DNA from: Bog-1198 sp963727045
GTDB taxonomy: Bacteria > Pseudomonadota > Gammaproteobacteria > Steroidobacterales > Steroidobacteraceae
Length of the DNA: 64,000 nucleotides
Direction of reading: 5' to 3'
Assembly: GCA_963727045.1 (NCBI GenBank)
Contig: CAVSES010000001.1
Location: 248,001 to 312,000 of the forward strand
Below the pieces are notes generated by a model that had not been told where the DNA came from, searched no databases, and was given only the letters and a program-made list of their open reading frames with translations. Made by a program: the position numbers and the translations under genes. Shown here piece by piece: positions 1 to 7,988 of the stretch (positions are counted from its first letter, which is position 1; each line of letters begins with the position of its first letter).

Positions 1-2714
1 ACGGGGCGTTTCGCACTCTCCAAGGCGGCGGAAATCTCCTGAGTCGCGAGTATGGTGCCCGTGGCGCTTGTGCCCGGCAGAAGACTTTGCAGACAGGCGT
101 CGAGCTTGACGCGGTCGATTGGTTTCGAGAGATATTCATCCATCCCGGCGGCGCGGCATTTCTCCTCATCCCCCCTCATCGCATGTGCGGTGAGCGCAAC
201 GATCGGGATCCGGCATGCGCCGCCTTCGAGCCTGCGGATTTCCCGGGTCGCCTCGTAGCCGTCCATCTGCGGCATCTGGCAATCCATGAGAATGAGGTCG
301 AATTTCCCCCGTTGCCATGCAGCAACGGCCGCCCGTCCGTCCGGTACGACCTCGACCCGATAGTCGAGATTCTCGAGGAGCCTCAAGGCCACTTTCTGAT
401 TAACGAGGTTGTCCTCAGCCAGCAGGATTCGATGGGCGGTGCGGCCTCGCCGCGCACGCAGCGACTGCCGCGTGACCATCGGTTGACTTTGCAGATGCCA
501 GGATTGCGCGGTGTTGGCTAGCACCAGAATCAGGCACTCGGTCAGATCACGTTGGATGACAGGCTTTAGTAGGTATCCCGCGAAGCCGATGTCGGCAAAT
601 AGCTGACCCTCGCCACGCTGTCCGGAGGAGGTGAGCAGTATCAGGCGCGTGGAGTTTATGCTCACATCTTCGAGGATGATCCGGCCGAGTTCCGCACCAT
701 CGCAATCGGGCATCTGATGATCGAGCAGCGCAGCATCGTACGGCCGGCCCGCGGCGCCCGCCTGGCGCAGGAGAGCCAGCGCCTCAGTCGCCGAGCTTGC
801 GCAGACCGGATCGACACCGCACCGAGCAAGCTGCCCCATGAGGACTTTGAGATTGGTTGAGTTATCATCGACCACGAGCACGCGCTGGCCCCTGATCGAG
901 GCGATTCCCGGCGAGTGGGGTTGCGGGTTGGCGAGAACTGGGGTGAACTTTGCCGTAAACCAAAACAGTGAGCCGACGCCATCGACGCTCTCAACCCCCG
1001 TTTCCCCGCCCATGAGCTCAACCAAACGCCGCACGATGGATAACCCCAAACCGGTACCGCCGAATCTGCGCGTTGTCGATGAGTCCACTTGCAGAAATGG
1101 TGTAAATAGGCACGCCAGCCGATCGGCGGGGATCCCGATACCGGTGTCGCGTACCTCGCACCGCACCCGCGTGCCATCTGCATCCGTCTCAATGACTTTG
1201 ATTTCGAGGGACACCTCGCCCTTCGATGTGAACTTGATGGCGTTGCCCGCAAGGTTCAGGAGAATTTGGCGAATGCGCCCTGCATCGCCCTTGACGAGAG
1301 CGGGAAGTCTTGAATCCACTTCAACCGTGAGTTCAAGGCCTTTCGCATGCGCTTGAATCGAGAGAAGCCGGGCAACGTCCTCAAACGTGTCGCGCAAATC
1401 CACGTCCAGCTGTTCGAGCTCTAGCTTGCCCGCCTCGACTTTCGAGAAATCCAGAATGTCATTGATGACACTCAGCAGGGAAGTGCCGCTGTCGCGAATG
1501 GTCTCCGCATAATCGCGCTGCAGCGCATCGAGCTTGGTATCGAGCAGGAGCTCGGTCATGCCGAGCACCCCATTCATCGGTGTTCGGATCTCGTGGCTCA
1601 TGTTAGCAAGGAAGTCGCTCTTTGCACGGTTCGCCGATTCTGCGTTGTCTTTCGCCCGGAGAGTCTCGAGTGCCGCCAGCTTAATATCGTTGAGGTGGCC
1701 GACCAACTGGCTGCGCGAATCGGCAACACGCTCCACCATTCGATCAAATTCCCGCGCCAAGACAGCTATCTCATCTTGGCCTTTAAAATCGAGCCGCGTG
1801 CTGAAATCCTTCCCCTCGCCTATCGTGACTGCATGGCGAGTAACCCGAGCGAGCGGGCTCAGGACGAGGCGATTGAGGATTACGATCAACAGTATGACGA
1901 TCAAGACAGCCGCCGCCAGTAGGTACCCTATTGCATAGCGCACGGCCGAGGCACCGCGATGAGTAATTTCCCGCGGAATGTCGACGCGTAGCGTCAAAAT
2001 AGGCTGCCCATAAAGATCGTCAATAGTCTGGTAGACCTGGGTGATGACGTCAGTTTTGACAAGGGAATTTGAAATACCAGCATCCCCCAGTGGTACCATC
2101 GAGACATTCGCTTGGGCATGAGCGCCCATTTTTTGGATCTCTGTGGCGGACAATAGTCGGCCCATGATGACCATGCCGCGGCTCGGGCCATGCCCATACC
2201 CATCCAGCACCGGCCAGGCCGCCACCATAAGAACCCCACGTTCAGTTCGTAGAAGGCCTTCGGCGGGTCGACCTTCGCGTAAATTGGTGCGCCATGGAAA
2301 ATCCTCGGCAAGTGCGCGCCGACTCGTAAACTCCAAATTGAGAGACTTGCCGGATTGCAGGTCTATCGCGCTCGATGCGAGAATATTCCCGGCAAGATCG
2401 ATGAACAGCAGCGCATTGATGTTTACCTGTTTCATGCCCGCCGCTGTCACTTGCTGATCGATGAATTTGCGGTTGTGATCCTGAGCGAAGAGGTAGGCGT
2501 CGCTCCAGTCTCCCCAGCTTCCCGCGGTCAGCGACAGCTGCTCCAACGTTTGCTCCATTCCGTATTGGACGCGCCGCATCGCGATTCTAGCTTCCTTGCT
2601 CTCAAGTTCGGAAAAGCTCGGCAGCAACACTTTCTGGGCGACAAATATCTCTGCCACCCCAAGGATCGCGAAGAGACCCGCAATCAACGCCGTGACTTTC
2701 CATTTGATTGTCAT
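1..2714 (-). CDS. CHASE4-type hybrid sensor histidine kinase with two receiver domains (3' end off the left edge)
   Basis: A membrane sensor kinase that should autophosphorylate on His and pass phosphate to its own receivers. One frame stays open from the ATG at 2714 to the window edge (about 904 residues). A first membrane helix lies at residues 8-28. An external CHASE4-like region containing WGDWSDAY follows, then a second helix near 260-282 and HAMP. The HisKA motif SHEIRTPMNG has His374. The ATPase domain has NLAGNAIKF, DTGIGIP and GGTGLGLSIV. Two receivers follow, with acceptors Asp665 (LLDHQMPDCDG) and Asp811 (LMDCQMPQMDG). No good Shine-Dalgarno precedes the start. An Hpt domain could lie beyond the edge. 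The signal sensed is unknown, and no partner regulator is adjacent. Confidence 0.9.
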   Translation of the reverse strand, partial: MTIKWKVTALIAGLFAILGVAEIFVAQKVLLPSFSELESKEARIAMRRVQYGMEQTLEQLSLTAGSWGDWSDAYLFAQDHNRKFIDQQVTAAGMKQVNINALLFIDLAGNILASSAIDLQSGKSLNLEFTSRRALAEDFPWRTNLREGRPAEGLLRTERGVLMVAAWPVLDGYGHGPSRGMVIMGRLLSATEIQKMGAHAQANVSMVPLGDAGISNSLVKTDVITQVYQTIDDLYGQPILTLRVDIPREITHRGASAVRYAIGYLLAAAVLIVILLIVILNRLVLSPLARVTRHAVTIGEGKDFSTRLDFKGQDEIAVLAREFDRMVERVADSRSQLVGHLNDIKLAALETLRAKDNAESANRAKSDFLANMSHEIRTPMNGVLGMTELLLDTKLDALQRDYAETIRDSGTSLLSVINDILDFSKVEAGKLELEQLDVDLRDTFEDVARLLSIQAHAKGLELTVEVDSRLPALVKGDAGRIRQILLNLAGNAIKFTSKGEVSLEIKVIETDADGTRVRCEVRDTGIGIPADRLACLFTPFLQVDSSTTRRFGGTGLGLSIVRRLVELMGGETGVESVDGVGSLFWFTAKFTPVLANPQPHSPGIASIRGQRVLVVDDNSTNLKVLMGQLARCGVDPVCASSATEALALLRQAGAAGRPYDAALLDHQMPDCDGAELGRIILEDVSINSTRLILLTSSGQRGEGQLFADIGFAGYLLKPVIQRDLTECLILVLANTAQSWHLQSQPMVTRQSLRARRGRTAHRILLAEDNLVNQKVALRLLENLDYRVEVVPDGRAAVAAWQRGKFDLILMDCQMPQMDGYEATREIRRLEGGACRIPIVALTAHAMRGDEEKCRAAGMDEYLSKPIDRVKLDACLQSLLPGTSATGTILATQEISAALESAKRP

Positions 2715-3052
2715 GGGAGCGCAACTGCATCAGCCACAGGCCCCGAAGATTCATATGAGCCCGGAGCTGGCAGAGGGATGCTGTGCGAAACATCGAGGGG
2801 CCGCTTAGTCGCGCTACGCATGAATCAAGTCCGGGGCTTAAGGAGGGGGGGAGGGCCGCTCAAATTGGGTGTCTAGGGCAACTAAGTCGGCCGAATAATG
2901 GATTCCCTAAGCGCGAGACGCTGGGAACTCTTGGAAACTGAATGCTTGATTTGACTTATTGCATTACCAGCGTAGCAAGTCGAGCGTCCGTGTGCCCACT
3001 GCGTGAGCCTCAAGGACCTTGACTACGAAACCAGGGGTTGCGCTTACCTGGC
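2715..3052. other. Intergenic region without a recognisable gene
   Basis: About 340 bases separate the sensor-kinase start from the end of the BLUF gene, both on the minus strand. The stretch is less GC-rich than its surroundings and must carry the kinase promoter. I could not place a convincing -35/-10 pair, hairpin or small gene in it. Confidence 0.5.
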
Positions 3053-3466
3053 TTACATGTTCCTTTTGAAGGTCAGCAACAGTTTTTGAGCCTTGCTGGG
3101 GTCCGATTGGAATTCCTTACCCGTCAATGGGAAGTTGAGAAATTCGCTGTAGCCTTCCGGGTTGTCCAAATCGGCGCCTAGGTCCTTGAAGCCCATGGAC
3201 CAAGCCGGAAACTGTCGCCCGGATGTCATTCCGTGTAAGAGTGTAATGATCCTGCGATGTCGAGAGTCACGACCGATCGCCTCATGCACGGCCCTGACAG
3301 CCGGCTCTTCGCCCTCGAGCACCTGCATAAAGTTGCCGTCCTTGTAAAGGAGCAGCCCAGTCACGTCGCGCTGACGATTATTACGATTGCACTGTTGCAA
3401 CAAGTCTCGAAGTTCATGGGAGGTAAAGGGCTCCACCGCAGAACTGACGTAGGTCAACGAAAACAT
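3053..3466 (-). CDS. BLUF domain blue-light photoreceptor
   Basis: A short (137-residue) stand-alone BLUF protein, which binds FAD and changes conformation on blue light. The family's flavin-contacting residues are present: Tyr6 (LTYVSS), Asn30 (CNRNN) and Gln48 (FMQVLEG). The RDSRHRRI segment and the Trp89-Ser-Met91 motif (AWSMGF) are also typical. No output domain is attached, so it must signal through a partner protein. The sensor kinase downstream (1-2714) is on the same strand but 338 bases away, so a link is only a guess. The gene sits in a loosely packed stretch that looks accessory. Confidence 0.93.
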   Translation of the reverse strand: MFSLTYVSSAVEPFTSHELRDLLQQCNRNNRQRDVTGLLLYKDGNFMQVLEGEEPAVRAVHEAIGRDSRHRRIITLLHGMTSGRQFPAWSMGFKDLGADLDNPEGYSEFLNFPLTGKEFQSDPSKAQKLLLTFKRNM

Positions 3467-3705
3467 AGGCTCACCGCGAAAATGAAATTGGCCGTAGCAA
3501 TTATTGCCCGGTTCCGCGAGATATTCCCTCGATAAGGTCGCAGAACGAGGCTCGCTGGACTCTCACAATGCGTGACTATGCTCGGTGGGCTTGCTTGACG
3601 CAGGAGATGGCAAGTCAAAGACCGGCGATCGCACCAGAGGCCCGGTTCGCCACAGACATCATGCGGGCGCGCCGGTTCACCAATACCATCCTGGCGGAGG
3701 CCGGC

Positions 3706-3750
3706 GTAAGGAATATAGTTCTCGTGCACGGCGCGTTCGCCGATGGTTCT
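3706..3750 (+). pseudogene. Remnant of an alpha/beta-hydrolase N-terminus
   Basis: About 15 codons read VRNIVLVHGAFADGS, the characteristic first strand and oxyanion-hole segment of a common alpha/beta-hydrolase family (normally followed by Ser-Ser-Trp and some 200 more residues). Here the similarity ends after the Ser and a stop follows at 3769-3771. No catalytic GxSxG segment or C-terminus is found downstream in any frame. I read it as the scar of a deleted hydrolase gene. The surrounding 3467-3929 holds no other gene. Confidence 0.5.
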
Positions 3751-3929
3751 CTTGCAAAGCCGATACGTTAGTCCAATGGCGCGGCTTCACCAGATTACAT
3801 CTTATACTCGTACCAGACGCGGTGAGTGCATGTCCGTCCTCACCGGACGAGAACGCCGCTGGCCCCCAGGCAAATTGGGGGATCGCGGCGAGCAAACAGA
3901 GGATATTATTCGAACGATAAGCGAGGCTA

Positions 3930-4244
3930 ATGATCATGACTAAAATCTGCTCGCATCTGGGCACCATCAGGAGGGTTAAACCAAGCGCGCGCGGCTGTGA
4001 GGAATGTTTGAGAACCGGTAGCGAATGGGTTCACCTTAGAATCTGCCGGACTTGCGGGCACGTTGGCTGTTGCGATCAATCGCCAGGTCGTCATGCAACC
4101 GCTCATCATCGTGCAACCGGTCACCTGATCATCGAGGGTTATGATCCTCCCGAGGGCTGGGGCTGGTGCTACATGGATGAAGTGTTCTTCGACTTGGGAA
4201 GCAACACGACACCGCAGGACGGACCAATTCCACGTTATTACTAG
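3930..4244 (+). CDS. UBP-type zinc finger domain protein
   Basis: A 104-residue protein made almost entirely of a UBP/HIT-like zinc finger (zf-UBP family). Cys and His pairs are spaced as in that fold: CSHL near the start, CEEC, CRTCGHVGCCDQS, then a His-rich stretch RHATAHHRATGH. In eukaryotes this domain binds the free C-terminus of ubiquitin. Bacterial stand-alone copies are common but of unknown role. ATG codons at 3930 and 3936 are both possible; the purine-rich GCGAGG just upstream suits either. The VOC-family gene follows about 110 bases later on the same strand. Confidence 0.85.
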   Translation: MIMTKICSHLGTIRRVKPSARGCEECLRTGSEWVHLRICRTCGHVGCCDQSPGRHATAHHRATGHLIIEGYDPPEGWGWCYMDEVFFDLGSNTTPQDGPIPRYY

Positions 4245-4354
4245 GTTGTTCGGGTGCTGCCGCCGGTTCGATGACCCGTGCATCCCCACCACAATCAGGC
4301 CGATACCGACGCTTCTGCGAATCGAGAAATGCCACATCCGAATTGGAGTCGTCT

Positions 4355-4810
4355 ATGAACCAAGTGCAAGTCGAGCAGAAAAGCTACCAGATGCCGCCAC
4401 AGGATGGGTTTACCGTCGCCCACTTTCTCACCGTCGCCGACATCGAACGATCGGCACGGTTTTACGAAACGGTCTTCGGAGGTCGCATTCTGAGCAGAGG
4501 CGACAGCAGCGGTGCGCCGGCGTACATTCAGATCGCGAACACGTGGCTCATTGTCAACGTGGGGGGCGGCCCGACACCCGACAAACCATCGGTAACGCTC
4601 AGCGTGCCCGCGGACCCCGATTCAGTCAACAGCTTCATGAATATCCGCGTTGCCGACATTCAAGCGTGCTATGAACTTTGGCGTAGTCGAGGAGCCGAGT
4701 TCATCACAGAGCCAAAGGACAAGTATGGCGAGACGCGCTGCTACATTCGCGATCCTGACGGTTACATTATAGAAGTGGGGCAAAGCAAACCGGGCATCGC
4801 TTTCGGCTGA
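4355..4810 (+). CDS. VOC (glyoxalase/bleomycin-resistance) family protein
   Basis: A 151-residue vicinal-oxygen-chelate fold protein. The N-terminal module begins FLTVADIERSARFYETVFGG, and the C-terminal module ends with RDPDGYIIEVGQ, where the Glu of that last strand is the usual metal ligand. Such proteins range from lyases and dioxygenases to drug-binding proteins, so the reaction cannot be named. The ATG at 4355 is chosen because GGAG lies about eight bases upstream; the same frame extends 28 codons further up but reads as non-coding. It follows the zinc finger gene and may share its transcript. Confidence 0.88.
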   Translation: MNQVQVEQKSYQMPPQDGFTVAHFLTVADIERSARFYETVFGGRILSRGDSSGAPAYIQIANTWLIVNVGGGPTPDKPSVTLSVPADPDSVNSFMNIRVADIQACYELWRSRGAEFITEPKDKYGETRCYIRDPDGYIIEVGQSKPGIAFG

Positions 4811-5244
4811 AGCAGATGTCCGCGATCGTCGAAATCGCCGCCGGGAGAATCCGAGGCTGATGCTTGACTGCGCGACACGCTCCGGCGGTTGTCGCGGGTG
4901 CTACTCCTTCCGCGCAATCGAGGCCGATTCCAATCTGGACTGCTTGTTCCACCCGTGGAAACGCGAAAAATCACCCGCATCCCATGCTTGGCGGAGTTCC
5001 TGGCGCATCTAGATCCCAGTCTGGGCGGATGTCGCGCGTGATGGCGCGCAAGTCATGCCAAAGATCGACGGTTGACGGACGTCCCCAGAGCCAGTAGCCA
5101 TTGTAGATGCTGTAGATTCTATTAAACGAAGGGTATCGGTCACAATTCCCTCCTTTCGTCGCAGGACGCCCAGAAGTACGATGGCGTGAGCAACACGATA
5201 TCATCGCATCGACCGTGTTCGGACACGGGGAGGAATGACTGCTC
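4811..5244. other. Intergenic region without a recognisable gene
   Basis: About 430 bases lie between the VOC gene and the next plus-strand gene. A minus-strand frame (4971-5264) ends in a stretch with Tyr-Trp-Leu-Trp and Asp-Leu-Trp-His that looks slightly protein-like, but I recognise no family and it has no credible start signal. GGGAGG near 5229 serves the downstream gene. Otherwise I see nothing. Confidence 0.4.
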
Positions 5245-5820
5245 ATGCGCATTCTACTTACCATCTTGCTGGCTGGCGTGGCGCTGGATGGCCATGCAAA
5301 GACTGTCCTTTTGACTCACATGCCCCTGCAATGGAGACCAACGTCGGAGCTTGCATCGGGCACAACGGACATGGAGACGACGCCGATCCGATTCGAGACC
5401 TTTCAGGACGTTCGAAATGACAAGGAGAAGGTCGGCGAGAACCTCGAGGATGACCCGCCGAAGCCGGTTACCACCACCGACGACGTGGGCGCGTTTGTCA
5501 GCAGCCACATGGCCCAGCTGTTCGATCGGGCGGGACTCAAGACCGTCGACAACGCCGCGGCGGTAACCATCAAGGGCGAGGTCAGGCAGTTCTTTGCCAG
5601 GGAGACCTCGACCTACAATTCGCAGGTTGAAGTGCGGCTGACCCTGGTGGACCGCGACGGTAACACGATCTGGAAGGGGCTTGCCTCGGGCGAAGCAACG
5701 CGGTTCGGTCGCTCCTACAGGATCGAGAACTACTACGAGGTCCTGTCCGATGCCGTGGTCAACACGGTAAGCTCGTTGTTGAGGAGCGCGGAGTTCCGCA
5801 AGGCCTTGTCGCACCGCTGA
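5245..5820 (+). CDS. Uncharacterised secreted protein, YajG-like in pattern
   Basis: A 191-residue protein with a Sec signal peptide (MRILLTILLAGVALDGHA) and no lipobox Cys, so probably soluble in the periplasm. The mature part has alternating beta strands: a segment around RFETFQDVRND, then VTIKGEVRQFF, VEVRLTLVDRDGNTIWKG and IENYYEVLSDAV. This strand order recalls YajG/LptE-like small envelope proteins, but I cannot assign a family with certainty. GGGAGG lies about ten bases before the ATG. It stands alone, convergent with the hydrolase gene downstream. Confidence 0.7.
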   Translation: MRILLTILLAGVALDGHAKTVLLTHMPLQWRPTSELASGTTDMETTPIRFETFQDVRNDKEKVGENLEDDPPKPVTTTDDVGAFVSSHMAQLFDRAGLKTVDNAAAVTIKGEVRQFFARETSTYNSQVEVRLTLVDRDGNTIWKGLASGEATRFGRSYRIENYYEVLSDAVVNTVSSLLRSAEFRKALSHR

Positions 5821-5893
5821 GCCTCATCGCACGGTTCGATGAGTCGAGGCAATATCCACGTGCCTCACGCTAAAGGGGACGGACCGCACGAGA

Positions 5894-7729
5894 TCATTCA
5901 GGCGGCTCGACGTACGGCGGCTTCGGGCGGCAGGGCTGCAGCAGCAGTATGCCGCAGGGCGGCGGCGGCGCGGCCGCGATCTCGTCCGGCACGATCGGCA
6001 GCACCAGCGCCGATGGGTAGGCCGCATCATGATAGACCGTGTTGAGCGCCGGTAGCGCGACCGTGATCGGACCCATCTCGGGCTGGGGAATGGGGCTTGG
6101 CGCCAAGATGGAGAGCTCCAGCCGGTGCCCCCGGCGCACCACATGACCGGTGTTCCCCAGAGACAACTTGATCTCGTAGACCCGGCCTGGCTCGAGCATC
6201 TCTGCCGCGCGGAAGGATTGAACGGCTATCTCAGGGGTGGAGCGGGCCGGATCGAGGGCGCGCAGCGATGCCCGCAGGTACGCGCGCTGCAGGAACAGAG
6301 TATTTTCCTCGGCGTCGACATCCTTGAGAGTGATCAGAAAGTCCGTGTCCTTCTGATCGGAGCTCACGTAGAAGGTCAATTGAGGCACGCCGAGAATCGT
6401 CAGGTCCGAAGCCATCGGTTCGGTGCGATAGTTCAGCGTTCCGATTGGATCGGGCACGAGGGCGAACTGCGTATTGTCCCCGAACAGCTCGGTGCCTGCG
6501 GGGAAGATGTAGGTCGCGGGTCCATGATCGGGCGCGCTATCCGGCCGCTCGGCGCTCAAGATCCCGCGCGCGGTCAAGAAGAAAGTCGAGGGCCGCGCCT
6601 TTGCAGGCGGCCAGCGATCATAAGACGTGACCCAGCCGGGAGTCGCATGGGTACCCTCGGCCGTCGCCGGTGCATCGGTGACCTCGTGGAACACGGTGAC
6701 CGGAGGTTCCAGCTCGATACCGTTTCTTTCACCCTTCACCCACCGGTCCAGCCAGCGCCGCATCTGCAATTGGTTGATGTCGCGGTGGTACACGTAGTGT
6801 CCGCCATTCTGAAGAATGATCTTCTTGTGATCGGCCTTGAGCAGGCCGAACAGGCGGATCGCGCCGGTGGAAAATTCCCACTGGTCCTGCCAGCCGCCGA
6901 CGATCAGCGTGGGCACTCTGACCTCACCGATGAATCCCTCCATGCTGCGCGTCTCCCAGTACTCGTCCTGAAGCGGATGTTCCAGCATTTGCCAGTAAGC
7001 ACTGGCCCGGACCGATGGCTGCTTCGCGCGAATGGCGGCACACAGGCGGTCGCCCCACTTGGTGCGGGTCTCGGCGCCGGACTGTGCGGAGTCCGGCTCG
7101 ACGTGCAGAGACCAGCCGCTGATCAACGCCTGATGCGTCATGCCGCCCACCATCCACACCTCGCGATAGTCGCTGGCCGCAACGCCAGTTGGAACGATGG
7201 CCTTGAGATGAGGCGGATGCTGCGCCGCCGTCTCGAACTGCGTGTAGCCCGGCGACGAGTTCCCAACCATCCCGATATTGCCCGTGCTCCAAGGCTGTCG
7301 CGCAACCCACTCCACCGCCTGAGCACCGTCGACACCCTCGCCGACGAACGAGTAATCATTCAAGCCTTCCGAGCAACCCGTTCCGCGCGTATTGATGCCG
7401 ACCAGGGCGTAGCCCGCCTCAAGATAGGGGCGTATGAAGTAAGTTCCCACATAGTTGTCGAGATCCGCTCCGCTCTCATCGTAGGGACCATAAAGAATCA
7501 AGGTCGGATAGCGTCCTGTTCTCTTCGGCAGCCATGCGACGTACGCCAGCCGCACACCGTCCTTCAAGGGCAAATAGCCGAACTGCCGTTGGTATTGCAC
7601 CGAGGCCGCCGAGGACAGCGATTCGGCCGGCGCCGCGCACGAATGTGCCGCGCCGAGCAGCGTGTGGGCAAACGCGACCAAGCCGAACACGAATCGCGGA
7701 GTCCCGAACTTGCGCGCTGGATAACTCAT
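5894..7729 (-). CDS. CocE/NonD family alpha/beta hydrolase (X-Pro dipeptidyl-peptidase S15-like), exported
   Basis: A 611-residue hydrolase of esters or amides related to cocaine esterase and S15 peptidases. A signal peptide covers about residues 1-33 (GLVAFAHTLLGAAHSCAA). The alpha/beta core has GINTRGTGCSEG and the nucleophile in GNSSPGYTQ (Ser158 expected). The acid is expected in GGWQDQWEF and the His in NGGHYVYHRD. A C-terminal jelly-roll domain (PVTVFHEV onward) ends near 600. The ATG at 7729 is chosen over a 55-codon upstream extension because AAGGT lies seven bases before it and a signal peptide begins there. It is divergent from the autotransporter gene. Substrate unknown. Confidence 0.9.
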   Translation of the reverse strand: MSYPARKFGTPRFVFGLVAFAHTLLGAAHSCAAPAESLSSAASVQYQRQFGYLPLKDGVRLAYVAWLPKRTGRYPTLILYGPYDESGADLDNYVGTYFIRPYLEAGYALVGINTRGTGCSEGLNDYSFVGEGVDGAQAVEWVARQPWSTGNIGMVGNSSPGYTQFETAAQHPPHLKAIVPTGVAASDYREVWMVGGMTHQALISGWSLHVEPDSAQSGAETRTKWGDRLCAAIRAKQPSVRASAYWQMLEHPLQDEYWETRSMEGFIGEVRVPTLIVGGWQDQWEFSTGAIRLFGLLKADHKKIILQNGGHYVYHRDINQLQMRRWLDRWVKGERNGIELEPPVTVFHEVTDAPATAEGTHATPGWVTSYDRWPPAKARPSTFFLTARGILSAERPDSAPDHGPATYIFPAGTELFGDNTQFALVPDPIGTLNYRTEPMASDLTILGVPQLTFYVSSDQKDTDFLITLKDVDAEENTLFLQRAYLRASLRALDPARSTPEIAVQSFRAAEMLEPGRVYEIKLSLGNTGHVVRRGHRLELSILAPSPIPQPEMGPITVALPALNTVYHDAAYPSALVLPIVPDEIAAAPPPPCGILLLQPCRPKPPYVEPPE

Positions 7730-7988
7730 AAATGGAACCTTAACGAACCGATCAACTCCTTCTCGCCGTAGAGTAGCGCAGAGAACGATTGACGCACCGC
7801 ACTTCGAGAAATGAGGCGAGCCGGTAGCCGACAAGCGCTGTTGGAACGTTTGTATCGACCTGTGTCTCACTTTCCAGTTTTGCGATTGCAGCAATCTTTG
7901 TTTTCATTTCCTCGTTCACCGAGTGCATCACCCTTTGTGTTTCCGCAATGGGCCAACTTGAGGGCCCTACGTTTCGAGACCAACCTCA

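Noticed and set aside
4971..5264. A minus-strand frame of 97 codons with a protein-like C-terminal half
   Set aside because: No family recognised, no ribosome-binding site, and it overlaps the start of the secreted-protein gene; kept only as a remark in the intergenic entry.
6125..7771. A 548-codon plus-strand frame opposite the CocE-type hydrolase
   Set aside because: Antisense shadow; no recognisable motifs, and it runs through the hydrolase gene, whose catalytic motifs are clear.
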